From Hafnia alvei (GTDB lineage Bacteria; Pseudomonadota; Gammaproteobacteria; Enterobacterales; Enterobacteriaceae), in assembly GCF_964063325.1 (NCBI RefSeq), contig NZ_OZ061317.1, positions 1-64,000 of the forward strand: a DNA stretch of 64,000 nt, read 5' to 3'. A program made the position numbers and the translations under genes. Under the pieces are notes generated by a model, which had not been told where the DNA came from, ran no database searches, and worked only from the letters and a program-made list of their open reading frames with translations. Positions 15,860-24,029 of this stretch are shown one piece after another; positions within the stretch are counted from its first letter, which is position 1, and every line of letters begins with the position of its first letter.

Positions 15860-16034
15860 TGCTACTCATGGGAAATATCCCCACAGCCAGCAATCACTCA
15901 GATTGAGCAACGCGGCAACGATGTTAAGCTATCAACGCTAAAGCGTTATATAGAAGCGATGGGGGGGTAAACTGAGCTTAACGGTTGAAATGCCAGAAGG
16001 TAAAGAGCCAATTTTTCCATATCTAATTTTATAG
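15860..16034 (+). pseudogene. Relic of an XRE/HigA-type antitoxin, frameshifted in a G7 run
   Basis: From about 15884 one frame reads QPAITQIEQRGNDVKLSTLK and RYIEAMG, the recognition helix and following region of HigA-like antitoxins. At 15961-15967 seven G residues cause an early TAA; with six G the frame continues as GKLSLTVEMPEGKEP to a TAG at 16032-16034. The 5' half of the gene is absent (stop upstream at 15857). No toxin gene lies beside it. This fills most of the gap between the amidohydrolase operon and the lipoprotein gene. Confidence 0.65.
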
Positions 16035-16081
16035 TGATTAATTATCATTGAAAACCTTATGAATACACCGTCGAGGCAAAA

Positions 16082-16726
16082 GTGTTTTTCAATACAAAAA
16101 ATTTCATACTTATATTCATGATTTTCACAATTGTAGGTTGTGCAAATGTTAGATTGAAGCACCCTACGCCCTCCAAAGAAATGGTAATCACCGCGCTAAA
16201 GGAATCTCAGGAATTACTAGACATTAATGAAAATAAAATAGATCTCCAAAAAATAAAAAATATTGAAAAACTTCCTGTAAACGAATTACCAGCTGATTTC
16301 TTTCTGGCTAAAATTTATCCTGACTTAACCATACATACTATGGGATTTACCAGTAATGAACTTCTTGTAGGATTGCGCTCTGGGCAAGACTTGAAAAATG
16401 CAGGAATTATAATAAAACCTATCAAAGGTTTTGTTTATGATTACACAGGAAAGATAGAACGTGTTTTATATGCTACACCACACATGGTTGATTCTGAAAA
16501 TTCACGTAAAGATATGGTTCTGTACACTAAGCCAATGTCACCGTTTAGTGTTACAGTTTTATATCAGGATGGTACCAAAGGTCAATTCAATATCGAATCT
16601 AAACAAACAGCCGCTATATTTGGTGGTATTTACTCAACGAAATTAGATAAATTTGATGGTAAACTTTGGATTAATAACAAACTTTATTCAGACCGTTATT
16701 ATGTAGGCATGCCATATAGTCAATAA
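16082..16726 (+). CDS. Putative lipoprotein, unknown function
   Basis: A 214-aa protein starting at GTG 16082 with GAGG 5 nt upstream. It has a short lipoprotein signal: hydrophobic residues 8-18 and a lipobox IVGC with Cys20. The mature part is mostly beta-strand with Lys/Asn-rich low-GC codon use, in contrast to the conjugation genes. No family recognised. A strong hairpin follows at 16759. Confidence 0.65.
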   Translation: MFFNTKNFILIFMIFTIVGCANVRLKHPTPSKEMVITALKESQELLDINENKIDLQKIKNIEKLPVNELPADFFLAKIYPDLTIHTMGFTSNELLVGLRSGQDLKNAGIIIKPIKGFVYDYTGKIERVLYATPHMVDSENSRKDMVLYTKPMSPFSVTVLYQDGTKGQFNIESKQTAAIFGGIYSTKLDKFDGKLWINNKLYSDRYYVGMPYSQ

Positions 16727-16758
16727 GGGAAAGCAGTTGGTGGTTTACCCCAACTGTT

Positions 16759-16784
16759 AAAGCTGGCATATCTATGCCAGCTTT
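16759..16784. terminator. Bidirectional terminator between convergent lipoprotein genes
   Basis: AAAGCTGGCATA (16759-16770) and TATGCCAGCTTT (16773-16784) form a perfect 12-bp stem with a 2-nt centre. A-rich and T-rich flanks suit termination in both directions. Confidence 0.8.
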
Positions 16785-16809
16785 AGTTTCGAAGTTCATT
16801 AAGCAAGAT

Positions 16810-17145
16810 TTATTCTTCAATTCTTTTATAAAGGTTGTCCGGAATATCAAGATATTGCAACGTATTTTTATCAATCACTTTTATGTAATAAGGGTTTTCT
16901 TCATTCTCGATCCAATCACCATGACGTTTAAGATGATTGGTATCTATTGAAAAATCATAATTATTATCTGAGTAGAAATAATTTTTCAGATTGTACTCAT
17001 CACGGCTTTTATCATAGCTTAGAACCCATACATTCTGTTTCTTAACGCCTACGAACGTCCCAGCCAATGCATCTCCCTTATCTCCACATGCAGCTAACAG
17101 GCATGCAGAAATAAAAATATATCCTACTACCCATATTTTTTTCAT
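16810..17145 (-). CDS. Small putative lipoprotein
   Basis: A 111-aa protein with ATG at 17143-17145 and AAGGGA 7 nt upstream. The signal peptide ends in the lipobox LAAC (Cys20), followed by GDKGDALAG. The mature domain of about 90 residues is Asp/Asn/Tyr rich with a probable small beta fold. AT rich, convergent with the preceding lipoprotein gene. Function unknown. Confidence 0.65.
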   Translation of the reverse strand: MKKIWVVGYIFISACLLAACGDKGDALAGTFVGVKKQNVWVLSYDKSRDEYNLKNYFYSDNNYDFSIDTNHLKRHGDWIENEENPYYIKVIDKNTLQYLDIPDNLYKRIEE

Positions 17146-17468
17146 TTTAATCCCTTTTATCGTAATGATTTGGGTAACTCCCCCCGATAACGCCCGTTAA
17201 TCAAGGGGGAGTTATTTCCATAGGTATGCAAGCCATGAAAACTATTGAATTATACATCGTCATTAGCAATTTTGGCGCAATATATCTGTTTTCGCTGAAG
17301 CGACAACCCTTCTCTGCTATAGATATCGCCATAAAGTTTGCGTAACGACCAATTTTTGTATCTAATAGAGATAGAATTTCATTCTCTACACTAATATAAA
17401 AAACTAAAAAATAGCAGTAATCATACTAAAATCACTTAATTTTTATCAAAACCATAAGAGGTTTTATC
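17146..17468. other. Intergenic region with one inverted repeat
   Basis: The 323-bp gap is AT rich and holds no convincing gene. TAACTCCCCC (17175-17184) pairs with GGGGGAGTTA (17205-17214) over a 20-nt loop and is followed by TTT, a possible rightward terminator with no matching gene upstream, perhaps left over from a deleted gene. The remainder probably carries the promoter of the gene at 17469. Confidence 0.4.
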
Positions 17469-17654
17469 ATGGCTAAATGGGCTGTTAAATTTGATGTAAG
17501 AAAAGAAAATAACACTATGCATACTACAGAAACAGTAGAGGCTGAAACTGAGAGCACAGCGATAAGAATTGCTGAAGGGAAATCTAAATCATCTCTTAGC
17601 GCTAAGGTTAAGCAAGGTTATACATGGAACTTACTCTCAGTTAAGAGAAAGTAA
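17469..17654 (+). CDS. Small basic protein
   Basis: A 61-aa Lys-rich protein (net positive) with AAGAGG 8 nt before the ATG. The sequence alternates polar and hydrophobic residues (AKWAVKFDVRKEN, TWNLLSVKRK), compatible with a small beta-type fold. No family recognised. It is the last gene before the second replication origin. Confidence 0.55.
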   Translation: MAKWAVKFDVRKENNTMHTTETVEAETESTAIRIAEGKSKSSLSAKVKQGYTWNLLSVKRK

Positions 17655-18673
17655 ATCACATGCTTAAACCGTTTGATACTGATCGTTCTGCCTTGCTTGT
17701 TGCTTCTTGACTATCAGTATCAATCGTTTTTCTTGGCTGTTTAACGTTATCCTCAATCCTTGCCCGCTCTGCTTTCATCTCTATAAACTCATCGGCTTAA
17801 AATTCCTTGTTTACTATTCATATTCACTCATAAAAAATGGGATGTCAGATAGTGAAATATGTTTGATATACAAATCATCCATTAATATGTTTCTTTTGAT
17901 TATATTTCATAGAGTTACCAATCTATATTTTCGTTTATGTGATGTACAGCATGGGACTGGCGAGCAGTGCGCAGCCAGTCTTTGAATGCCGCTTTGCGGC
18001 ATGGAGGCGCCAGCCGTTGTTGAATATGACACTAACGTTAAATGGCGCCGGTAACGCGGCGAAGCCGCTCTGTTTTGATAGGTATCCCCAATCCCCATCC
18101 CATCCCTGCTAAGTCAAACCCGCTCAAAGCGATGTAGAAGCGTCATTATGCTGTCGGAGTGACCACGACAAGGCTTTGCCGCAGTCGGGGTGTATCTCCG
18201 CGTTAGCGGGTCGTAGAGCCGCTTACGTGCATGGATTCAAATCTTCCAGCTACCTAGCCAAAATTTTGTATGCGTTTAGGTTGTCTCTAATGGGGCCCGC
18301 CGCTTGCGGTGGGAGGTACTTAATAAACTTCTGAGCGGCACGGCATGGCCGGAGCAAGCGAAGGCATTATTGTGTTTTTACTTTATCCCCGTTATCCACA
18401 AATTTTATCCAGCGAATAATAACGTATTTATTAAAGAGAATACGTAAGGGTGAAACCCTGAATAAATTGCAGGTTTCTCTAGGGCGGTTGCAAGTAACCC
18501 TCTCTGACTATTTGCAGATAAGTGTGGATAAAATGATAAGACTGGCTTTGACGACACGGTTTGATCACCGATGCCACCTTTTAGTGGCAGAGAGTGTTGT
18601 TTTTTTCACCAGAAATAAACAGCAGGTGTAGCGAAGCCTCCGCAGGAAGCGGATGATTGAAAAGTAGGCAGGG
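17655..18673. other. Origin region of the second (IncFII/L-M/I-like) replicon
   Basis: This 1-kb stretch lies downstream of repA (which reads leftward) where the CIS element and origin of IncFII-type replicons are found. It has no convincing gene. From about 17940 it becomes GC rich and dense in short hairpins (for example gccgctttgcggc near 17990, and gaagccgctct after 18060), as in the primosome-assembly and G-site regions of such origins. Two inverted DnaA boxes stand at 18392-18400 and 18523-18531 near the repA end. Confidence 0.55.
18392..18531. other. Pair of inverted perfect DnaA boxes
   Basis: TTATCCACA at 18392-18400 (plus) and its reverse complement TGTGGATAA at 18523-18531. The R1/R100 origin depends on a DnaA box next to the RepA target; two facing boxes here mark the likely initiation site. 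Confidence 0.75.
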
Positions 18674-19603
18674 TTAATGTGGTGGTGGCGAACCCGGCGG
18701 CTGAAGGTTAACTAATTCCAGTTGGTAAAGCTTCGTCCAGACCATTTTCTCAAATTGCTGTGGTGTCAGGTGCTGTGTCTGCCCTTTCATCGAGCGGAAT
18801 ATTTGTTCTGCGACTTGGCGTTTACGTTCGTCAAACGGCAGTTCTTCCAGCTGACGGCGCTGTTTACCCTCAATCGCACGTGTACGGCGGCTGAGAATAG
18901 TTTGTTGCCGGCAGCGTTCATACCAGCGCTTTCGCGCTTGCCTAACCGTTAGAAACTCACCAGGCTGTAACACCCCATCGTTTATAGCCCGCAGACGCTC
19001 GTCACGTTCGGCACGCAGCTTATCCATGTCAACGCCCGTCAGCTGCCAGCCAATATCGGTAATGATGACATGCTTGGGAAAACGACAACCGTTCACAAAA
19101 TCCCACTCAGTTTCCGGCGATAGGATGATGTTGAACTTGGCCAGCTCATCGATAAGACGAGAGACGCGGGAGGTGGTCACCGCTTTCTCGGCAATCACAT
19201 TCCCTTCGTCATCATGTGGGCTCAGTTCTTCGGCCAAGCGCGTGATATTGATGGTGACTATACCGGTGGCCAAGTCAGCTTTATTGACCAAAAGTACAAA
19301 AAGTGCATCTAGAAGACGTCGACGGACTTCACGAAACGCCCGCTTCCGGTCGCAGAAAGGACGTAAATAGGTAAAGACGGGATCAGCTGATACACGGCGA
19401 CGTATAACCCATTCACCGGTGGTTTTATCCCGGCTCATCAGGTTACGCAGAGCGCGACCGTGTTGTTTGCTCAAAGGTTTATAGTGCGCAGGCCGCACAT
19501 AAAGCGGGGAAGGACATTTGCACACCGTGGAATGTTCTCCCCGATGGCGTCTATCTTCTTTGCGATTTTCGAATGGACTTACATTATTCACGCCCGCCGA
19601 CAC
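18674..19603 (-). CDS. repA: RepA replication initiator, IncFII/IncL-M/I-complex type
   Basis: A 309-aa basic protein of the IncFII RepA family: the N-terminal KPLSKQHGRALRNL region, then ALFVLLVNKADLATGIVTINITRLAEEL and VTTSRVSRLIDELAKFNIILSPETEWD, typical of the family's helical DNA-binding core, and an Arg-rich C-terminus. It starts at GTG 19603, directly after the TAA of a 43-codon leader ORF (TAA-GTG), so it is translationally coupled. Expression should be repressed by the countertranscript RNA at 19657-19733 and activated by an RNA pseudoknot. Together with the RepFIB-like gene this makes the plasmid multireplicon. Confidence 0.88.
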   Translation of the reverse strand: MSAGVNNVSPFENRKEDRRHRGEHSTVCKCPSPLYVRPAHYKPLSKQHGRALRNLMSRDKTTGEWVIRRRVSADPVFTYLRPFCDRKRAFREVRRRLLDALFVLLVNKADLATGIVTINITRLAEELSPHDDEGNVIAEKAVTTSRVSRLIDELAKFNIILSPETEWDFVNGCRFPKHVIITDIGWQLTGVDMDKLRAERDERLRAINDGVLQPGEFLTVRQARKRWYERCRQQTILSRRTRAIEGKQRRQLEELPFDERKRQVAEQIFRSMKGQTQHLTPQQFEKMVWTKLYQLELVNLQPPGSPPPH

Positions 19604-19735
19604 TTATGGCGGTATTCGGGTATTGTTTTCTGATTTGCATGCGTTATAATCTCTTACAGGCCAGCGCCTGCTTTGTGATCCCCTGATATCTGTATCTTCC
19701 GCCAAGTTGAACCAGATTTCGGGGGATTTTTGCAT
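19604..19735 (-). CDS. Leader peptide controlling repA translation (RepY-like)
   Basis: A 43-codon ORF with ATG at 19733-19735 and TAA at 19604-19606, immediately before the repA GTG. It begins MQKSPEIWFNLAED and ends NNTRIPP. Its coding part spans the countertranscript target loop; the loop sequence TTGGCGG is read as part of the LAE codons. An in-frame TGA directly precedes the ATG, so this is the first possible start; its own ribosome binding site is weak. In ColIb-P9 and R1, translation of such a leader (repY, tap) opens the structure that hides the repA start. Confidence 0.75.
   Translation of the reverse strand: MQKSPEIWFNLAEDTDIRGSQSRRWPVRDYNACKSENNTRIPP
19623..19650 (+). promoter_or_regulatory. 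Promoter of the countertranscript RNA
   Basis: TTGTTT (19623-19628) and a perfect TATAAT (19645-19650), 16 bp apart, pointing rightward, opposite to repA. A start near 19657 yields an RNA ending at the hairpin 19678-19727. Confidence 0.75.
19657..19733 (+). ncRNA. Antisense copy-number/incompatibility RNA (inc/copA/RNAI type)
   Basis: About 75 nt. The 3' part forms one long hairpin: ATCCCC at 19678-19683 pairs with GGGGAT at 19722-19727, and the stem is extended by ATCTG/CAGAT. The loop shows CTTCCGCCAAG. A TTTTT tract ends it. The target in repA mRNA is the complementary loop TTGGCGG. That loop can also pair with CCGCCA (plus-strand coordinates 19607-19612) just before the repA start, the pseudoknot used by I-complex, B and L/M replicons. 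Confidence 0.8.
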
Positions 19736-20550
19736 TCAAGGCCCGCTGTTTTGAGCCTTTTTCCCTGAGCATTTAAGGATATGCCCTATCCCATCACGAA
19801 GTCCGGTCGATGACCGATCCCCGTTTTAATCCATTTTCAGCGCAATTTAAGGGCAAATTAGCCTAAAATTCAGCGCAGAGTGCGTAAATCTTACCGTATT
19901 TTCGTTGTCTTGCAACCAATGGATCGTGAAGATCTGATTTGGTATCACTAATTCTTCTTTTGGCCCATTAGGTTCACCCGTCACGGTGACGTCAACGCCC
20001 ATCTATCCTGCGCTAAAAACCTCTCCATTAAAAGCCATACTTTCTATGTGTGAATATAACTATTGAAAATATATCCATTCACAACAATGTGTTGCATCAG
20101 TAACCCCGAGGGTTATGTGACATATATCACGTTTTGTACTCTTTTTTTGAATAGTCGATTTATCCGACAAAATGGCAACTAGCGATCTAAAAGATCGTCT
20201 TTTCTTCTATTTCTGGTCAAAGGATCTAATAAATGGATCTGTACTAGTATTTTATGCTACAAAAACAGGCATTGAATAAAATATAAGATCGACATTTTAC
20301 CTTTTAATAGATGTTTAGATCGTATCTACTATTACAACTAGTTTAAAACACTATTCATATAAGAACATTCCGCCATGTGTTCTTTCGGTGTTTTAGAGAC
20401 AAGAATAGGTTGAGCTATAACGCTGTCAGAACTGCAGCCAACGTGCTTAGGTGCGCGTCCATAAGCCTGCTTCAGCGTTATCACTGAATGTATTCGTCCC
20501 CACATGAATACAGAATGGTCCCTGCGGGGATCGGTTCGTGCGGAGCCTTC
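19736..20550. promoter_or_regulatory. Region between repA leader and traB
   Basis: No convincing gene. The left part should hold the repA mRNA promoter (leftward). CGTCAC-G-GTGACG at 19979-19991 is a 13-bp palindrome, a possible operator. From 20101 the DNA is AT rich and carries six GATC sites (20184, 20193, 20223, 20236, 20287, 20318), some inside GGATCTaataaA repeats that resemble the cluster of the RepFIB-like origin. The right part must contain the promoter of the conjugation operon. Confidence 0.5.
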
Positions 20551-21087
20551 ATGAATATTGAACAAGTGCAGCACTATCAGTGGTTTTTAGCGCAATACAT
20601 CACAGGGGGACGTAATAGGGAGTATTTGTTTGACTGGTTGTCTAGTCAGCACATGGTGCCTTGGACACCGTTAACGGTCACGCATATCAAACGCAGCGAT
20701 AAGATGTACAGCTATCGCAAGCGAGTGACTCCGGTTTTTCCCGGTTACTTTTTCTTGAAAGCCAACTTTGATGTACACAGCATCGCGAACATTCGTTGCC
20801 ATACCGCTTTCTGCGACTTTGTTCATGTTGGTGGGACCATCAGTCCTGTTAGACCAATGATTGTTGAAGCATTAATGAAAACCTATCCAGACGTCGCGCT
20901 TAATATTGCGGCACAACCTGAGTTAGAAGCCGCTTCACGTCTTTGGTTAACACAAAAGCAATATGATTATTTGCTGGCTTTGGATAAAACGTCACAGCCT
21001 ATATCACGGATCAGTATGTTGTACGAATTGGCGTTTAACACCGCCAACACCGCTTTCTCTCACTTTCCAACACCAGAGAAACTTTGA
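20551..21087 (+). CDS. traB: NusG/RfaH-like transcription antiterminator (TraB of I-type plasmids)
   Basis: The start chosen is ATG 20551 with CGGAG 6-7 nt upstream, giving 178 aa. The N-terminal half is a NusG NGN domain: QHYQWFLAQY, then HMVPWTPLTVTHIK, and the signature PVFPGYFFLKANF (about residues 65-77) with a following IRCHTAFCDFVHVGG strand. TraB of R64 is the corresponding first regulator of the tra/pil region. RfaH-like proteins travel with RNA polymerase and prevent termination in long operons, which fits the 39-kb plus-strand gene series that follows. A strong terminator lies 31 nt after its stop. Confidence 0.82.
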   Translation: MNIEQVQHYQWFLAQYITGGRNREYLFDWLSSQHMVPWTPLTVTHIKRSDKMYSYRKRVTPVFPGYFFLKANFDVHSIANIRCHTAFCDFVHVGGTISPVRPMIVEALMKTYPDVALNIAAQPELEAASRLWLTQKQYDYLLALDKTSQPISRISMLYELAFNTANTAFSHFPTPEKL

Positions 21088-21117
21088 ACCATGTAGCAAG
21101 TTCCTTTTGCCCCAATG

Positions 21118-21142
21118 GCCCCAAATTTTGGGGCATTTTTTT
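21118..21142 (+). terminator. Intrinsic terminator directly after traB
   Basis: GGCCCCAAA and TTTTGGGGC form a GC-rich hairpin (21118-21134), followed by A and seven T. This is the best intrinsic terminator of the locus and sits between the antiterminator gene and its probable target operon. Confidence 0.85.
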
Positions 21143-21147
21143 GACTA

Positions 21148-21263
21148 TTTTGGCCTGATGCCTGACCGGCACCTTTCGATGAACATCCCCCGTTCTTTTG
21201 CCGTGAACTGTCTCAACCCTCGTTAACCTCAAGACAGCAGGGAAAACAGGCATCAGTCCAAAA
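21148..21263. ncRNA. Long inverted repeat with internal stems between traB and traC (structured RNA candidate)
   Basis: TTTTGGCCTGATGCCTG (21148-21164) pairs with CAGGCATCAGTCCAAAA (21247-21263), 16 of 17 positions. Inside lie at least two smaller stems (CGGCA with TGCCG, and CTGTCT with AGACAG). The whole would fold as a multi-branched RNA directly upstream of traC. Role unknown: riboregulator, antitermination signal or remnant of a small mobile element. Confidence 0.5.
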
Positions 21264-21292
21264 TAGTTTTCTACTCACCTTTGGTATCGCCT

Positions 21293-21949
21293 ATGTCTCA
21301 ACTCGAAAACCCGGTATCACATCTATTGTGGTGCATGCTGGTTGCTCTGCGTTGCGCCCATGATGACACACCCTTTCAATCTGAATCTTCACAACGAAAA
21401 TTTCTGGCTCAGTGGCTCACTCAAGCACGTAGAGTGACGACTTTTTCTGGATTAGCCAGAGAGTTCAGTTCTCTACGAGAGCTTCTGGCCAAAGACAAAC
21501 ACATGCCCATCGAAGGTGTCTTAAGCGCGCTTTGGGAGCAGTCTGTGCTGAGTGACCAATGTGATTTTATTCGCTTACGTGATGCCAAAAATGCGCTGCA
21601 TAGCAATCACTGGCGCAGCTGCGTGTGCCGTTTTCCAGAAGAAATCACCCTCGAAGTCATGAACAGGGCAAAAACGCGATACAACCACTACTTGCAGCTA
21701 ACGCGTACAGAAGAGTCGTTTCAGGCCACGGGGCAGATGAACGCGCCGCTGACGTTCCAGCTCGTACTCAATAAGGAAGATCATCATTTTGAGGAGGTTT
21801 TTCATCAGTTCGGGTTTGCGGTTATGCGAGGCAATGAAATGGCGTTAGGCCGCACGGTATTACGCACACTGTACATCGGCATGTCGTCGTTATCTGAAAG
21901 TGTGTGGGGAGCAAAACCCGATAAGCTTTGGACACCGCAATACCACTGA
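21293..21949 (+). CDS. traC: TraC-like regulatory protein of the conjugation locus
   Basis: The start is ATG 21293; a TTG four codons earlier has no better signal. 218 aa, predicted soluble. It occupies the place of R64 traC, directly after traB, where traB and traC are both needed for transfer gene expression. The N-terminal pattern (HLLWCMLVALRCA, then QRKFLAQWLTQARR and the following AREFSSLRELLAK) recurs in the proteins at 60398-60973 and 61679-62287, so this plasmid has three members of the family. No DNA-binding motif is obvious. Confidence 0.65.
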   Translation: MSQLENPVSHLLWCMLVALRCAHDDTPFQSESSQRKFLAQWLTQARRVTTFSGLAREFSSLRELLAKDKHMPIEGVLSALWEQSVLSDQCDFIRLRDAKNALHSNHWRSCVCRFPEEITLEVMNRAKTRYNHYLQLTRTEESFQATGQMNAPLTFQLVLNKEDHHFEEVFHQFGFAVMRGNEMALGRTVLRTLYIGMSSLSESVWGAKPDKLWTPQYH

Positions 21950-22007
21950 TTTTTCAGCAACACCATCCCACCTTCACATTTCCCAGCTGTTAACGATGGA
22001 GAACGCT

Positions 22008-22211
22008 ATGTCTGATATTTGTGATCGCGCCGACGAAGAGATGGAATTTTTAAATCAGTTTCAATTTACCCGCACTTATTCATTACATCGACCATCAGCC
22101 ACGCATTGTTGTGACTGTCACGACCCCATCCCTGAGCTGCGTCGAAAAACGCTTGTCGGCGTCCAACGTTGTGTGGATTGCCAGTCCATTCTCGAATTAA
22201 TCTCACAATAA
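22008..22211 (+). CDS. TraR/DksA-type C4 zinc-finger protein
   Basis: 67 aa, start ATG 22008 with GGAG 6 nt upstream. It has an acidic N-terminal helix (DICDRADEEMEFLNQ) and the four-Cys finger of small TraR/DksA proteins (HCCDCHDPIPELRR ... GVQRCVDCQ, residues about 37-60). F-plasmid TraR binds RNA polymerase in the secondary channel and reprograms transcription like DksA plus ppGpp. Not to be confused with the R64 TraR membrane protein encoded at 45068. Confidence 0.85.
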   Translation: MSDICDRADEEMEFLNQFQFTRTYSLHRPSATHCCDCHDPIPELRRKTLVGVQRCVDCQSILELISQ

Positions 22212-22224
22212 TAAGGAACCTCAT

Positions 22225-22419
22225 ATGCAGCGTTGTTTTTCACTCAAAAAACACTATGCCCAAACGTTAGAGTTTCAGGCTATTCGTTCAACAAACGCCT
22301 GCAATATCCCGGTGAGTGCGCGTCATGTGCTTTGCGCTCTGATCGAGTTACTGCCAACACTTGAACCTGACGAACTCAATAAAGCCATTTCGCAGCTCAA
22401 TCAGAGAAAAAACCCATGA
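22225..22419 (+). CDS. Small hypothetical protein
   Basis: 64 aa with AAGGAA 8 nt before the ATG. Helical, Leu-rich C-terminus (HVLCALIELLPTLEPDELNKAISQL). Its stop overlaps the start of the following lipoprotein gene (ATGA), placing it in the pil operon. No recognised domain. Confidence 0.65.
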   Translation: MQRCFSLKKHYAQTLEFQAIRSTNACNIPVSARHVLCALIELLPTLEPDELNKAISQLNQRKNP

Positions 22420-22916
22420 CACACTTATTGCGCCCCCGTCGTTGTCAACACGTTCTCCTCCTTCTTTCTGCACTTGCACTGGCATCGTGCACAACATCAC
22501 AGCCTAATGAGCAGGTATTACCCACACCACGAACCTGTGATGTAAAAACAGGGATATGTCAATTTTCATGGGAAGTGTGGAGAGAGGTCCCGTCGAGCTC
22601 GGATGTGTCTCACAAAGAATTATGGGTTTCAGGAAGCGGTGCATACCCCGTCGATCAGGTGACAGCCGTGCCTTTCGAAGTAAAGGATAAAGACGACAAC
22701 CAGCTCTCATTACTTTTCAACATTGTATCGTCCAGCCGTTCAAAATTTTCGGTTGTCACTCTCACAGGGAATATACAGCGTGGCAGTATCAACAGCACGT
22801 TTGCGCATAAGCTGGCTTTACCTATAAAGGGAACACATGTGCAAGCGGGTTTTGGTGCTGAGTGGTTTGATATTTATATTTATCCACCAACATTTACCGC
22901 GCCTCCTTCGTTCTAA
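22416..22916 (+). CDS. Putative lipoprotein at the head of the pil operon
   Basis: 166 aa with a lipoprotein signal: Arg/His-rich N-terminus, hydrophobic stretch and lipobox LASC (Cys25). The mature protein has one Cys pair (TCDVKTGICQF) that may form a disulfide, and a beta-rich body. Position before pilL matches the pilI/pilJ/pilK region of R64, but no clear match to these is seen. Likely periplasmic, anchored to the outer membrane. Confidence 0.65.
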   Translation: MTHLLRPRRCQHVLLLLSALALASCTTSQPNEQVLPTPRTCDVKTGICQFSWEVWREVPSSSDVSHKELWVSGSGAYPVDQVTAVPFEVKDKDDNQLSLLFNIVSSSRSKFSVVTLTGNIQRGSINSTFAHKLALPIKGTHVQAGFGAEWFDIYIYPPTFTAPPSF

Positions 22917-23039
22917 CCCTTTTTACCAAGCCCTACCGGCCGTTATCTTACTCGTCGTTTTGGCCACATGTATTTATGTACTCTCCTAGTTCTCATCCGA
23001 AAGCCACTTAACAAAAAAATCTCGCACCATGGAGCCCCC

Positions 23040-24029
23040 ATGAAACAACACACTGTCACCGCCTTTGGGCTGTTGCTCAGTGGCTGCGCAGCTCAGGGAA
23101 GCCATGTACCTGATGTACCAGCCAATGATGTTGTCGACTCGATGATGGCGGTCAATACACAGAAAGTCAGCTTCGTACAACAACAACTGATTGCGGCCCT
23201 GACGCCTGTTTTGCCTGCACCTCCCCGAATCTCTCGCACAACGTCTTCGCTCCTGACTCAAAACGCCCACGGATTATCACAACCCAAGACGAACAATGCG
23301 CCTTCGCGTACTCCAGTAACAACATCAGCACGCATACCGACATTAACGTATCTCGGAAAGACGCCGACTATCCCCGCATTGGCGGCAGCTGGTAAAGCGC
23401 CAACGCTCCGGCAAGCCCTCGTTAACATTGTACCGAGCGATTGGACCATCCACTATGATATTGGGCTCAAACCCGAGGTAAGGCGGCCGCTGGCATGGTC
23501 CGGCAATGACCAATGGCCTTATGTTCTCAATCGCGTTTTGGCACAAGAAAAACTCCGCGCCGAGATAAACTGGCCTGAACAAAAAGTATCAATTTTTGAT
23601 GCAGCCCAAACGACCGTGAACACCTCAAAGACAGCTGTAGTTAAATCAGCAACAGACAAACCTACGGGAAAAAATCCCTTCACGGGAAGTCGCGCAAAAA
23701 CATCAGCCGTCGCATTAACAAATGGCCACGCCGTGGTGAAACCTCCCGTTATCAAGCCCCTTATCTGGCAGGCGAATACCGGTGCCACCCTCAAAGATAC
23801 CCTGCTGGATTGGACGATACGTGAGAAATGCGCAGTCGGAGGCAGTTGGAAACTCGCATGGAATACCAGCGTCAATTACCGCATTGATGCGCCATTGGTG
23901 TTCACAGGAACATTCCAAAAAGCCATCAACGACATTTTTATTCTCTACGGCACCGCTTCGACCCCGCTCTATGCGGCTACGCAGTCAGCGCAATGCGTGC
24001 TCTTGGTTGATGATAAGGAGCCACGCTGA
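23040..24029 (+). CDS. pilL: PilL, thin-pilus lipoprotein with TcpQ-like C-terminal domain
   Basis: Start ATG 23040 with GGAG 7 nt upstream; 329 aa. Lipobox LLSGC gives Cys16. The middle (residues 60-240) is Pro/Thr/Ala rich and low complexity. The C-terminal 90 residues (TGATLKDTLLDWTIREKCAV, then YRIDAPLVFTGTFQKAINDIF) form the TcpQ/PilL domain that helps secretin assembly in type IVb pili. It is followed without gap by pilM (TGATG overlap). Confidence 0.85.
   Translation: MKQHTVTAFGLLLSGCAAQGSHVPDVPANDVVDSMMAVNTQKVSFVQQQLIAALTPVLPAPPRISRTTSSLLTQNAHGLSQPKTNNAPSRTPVTTSARIPTLTYLGKTPTIPALAAAGKAPTLRQALVNIVPSDWTIHYDIGLKPEVRRPLAWSGNDQWPYVLNRVLAQEKLRAEINWPEQKVSIFDAAQTTVNTSKTAVVKSATDKPTGKNPFTGSRAKTSAVALTNGHAVVKPPVIKPLIWQANTGATLKDTLLDWTIREKCAVGGSWKLAWNTSVNYRIDAPLVFTGTFQKAINDIFILYGTASTPLYAATQSAQCVLLVDDKEPR

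Noticed and set aside
17707..17985. Open frame of about 92 codons before the second origin
   Set aside because: No ribosome binding site, Leu/Ile/Phe-rich composition of AT-rich non-coding DNA, and it runs into the structured origin region.
20338..20574. Minus-strand frame of 78 codons upstream of traB
   Set aside because: Overlaps the well-supported traB start and the probable operon promoter, has no family resemblance and no convincing ribosome binding site.
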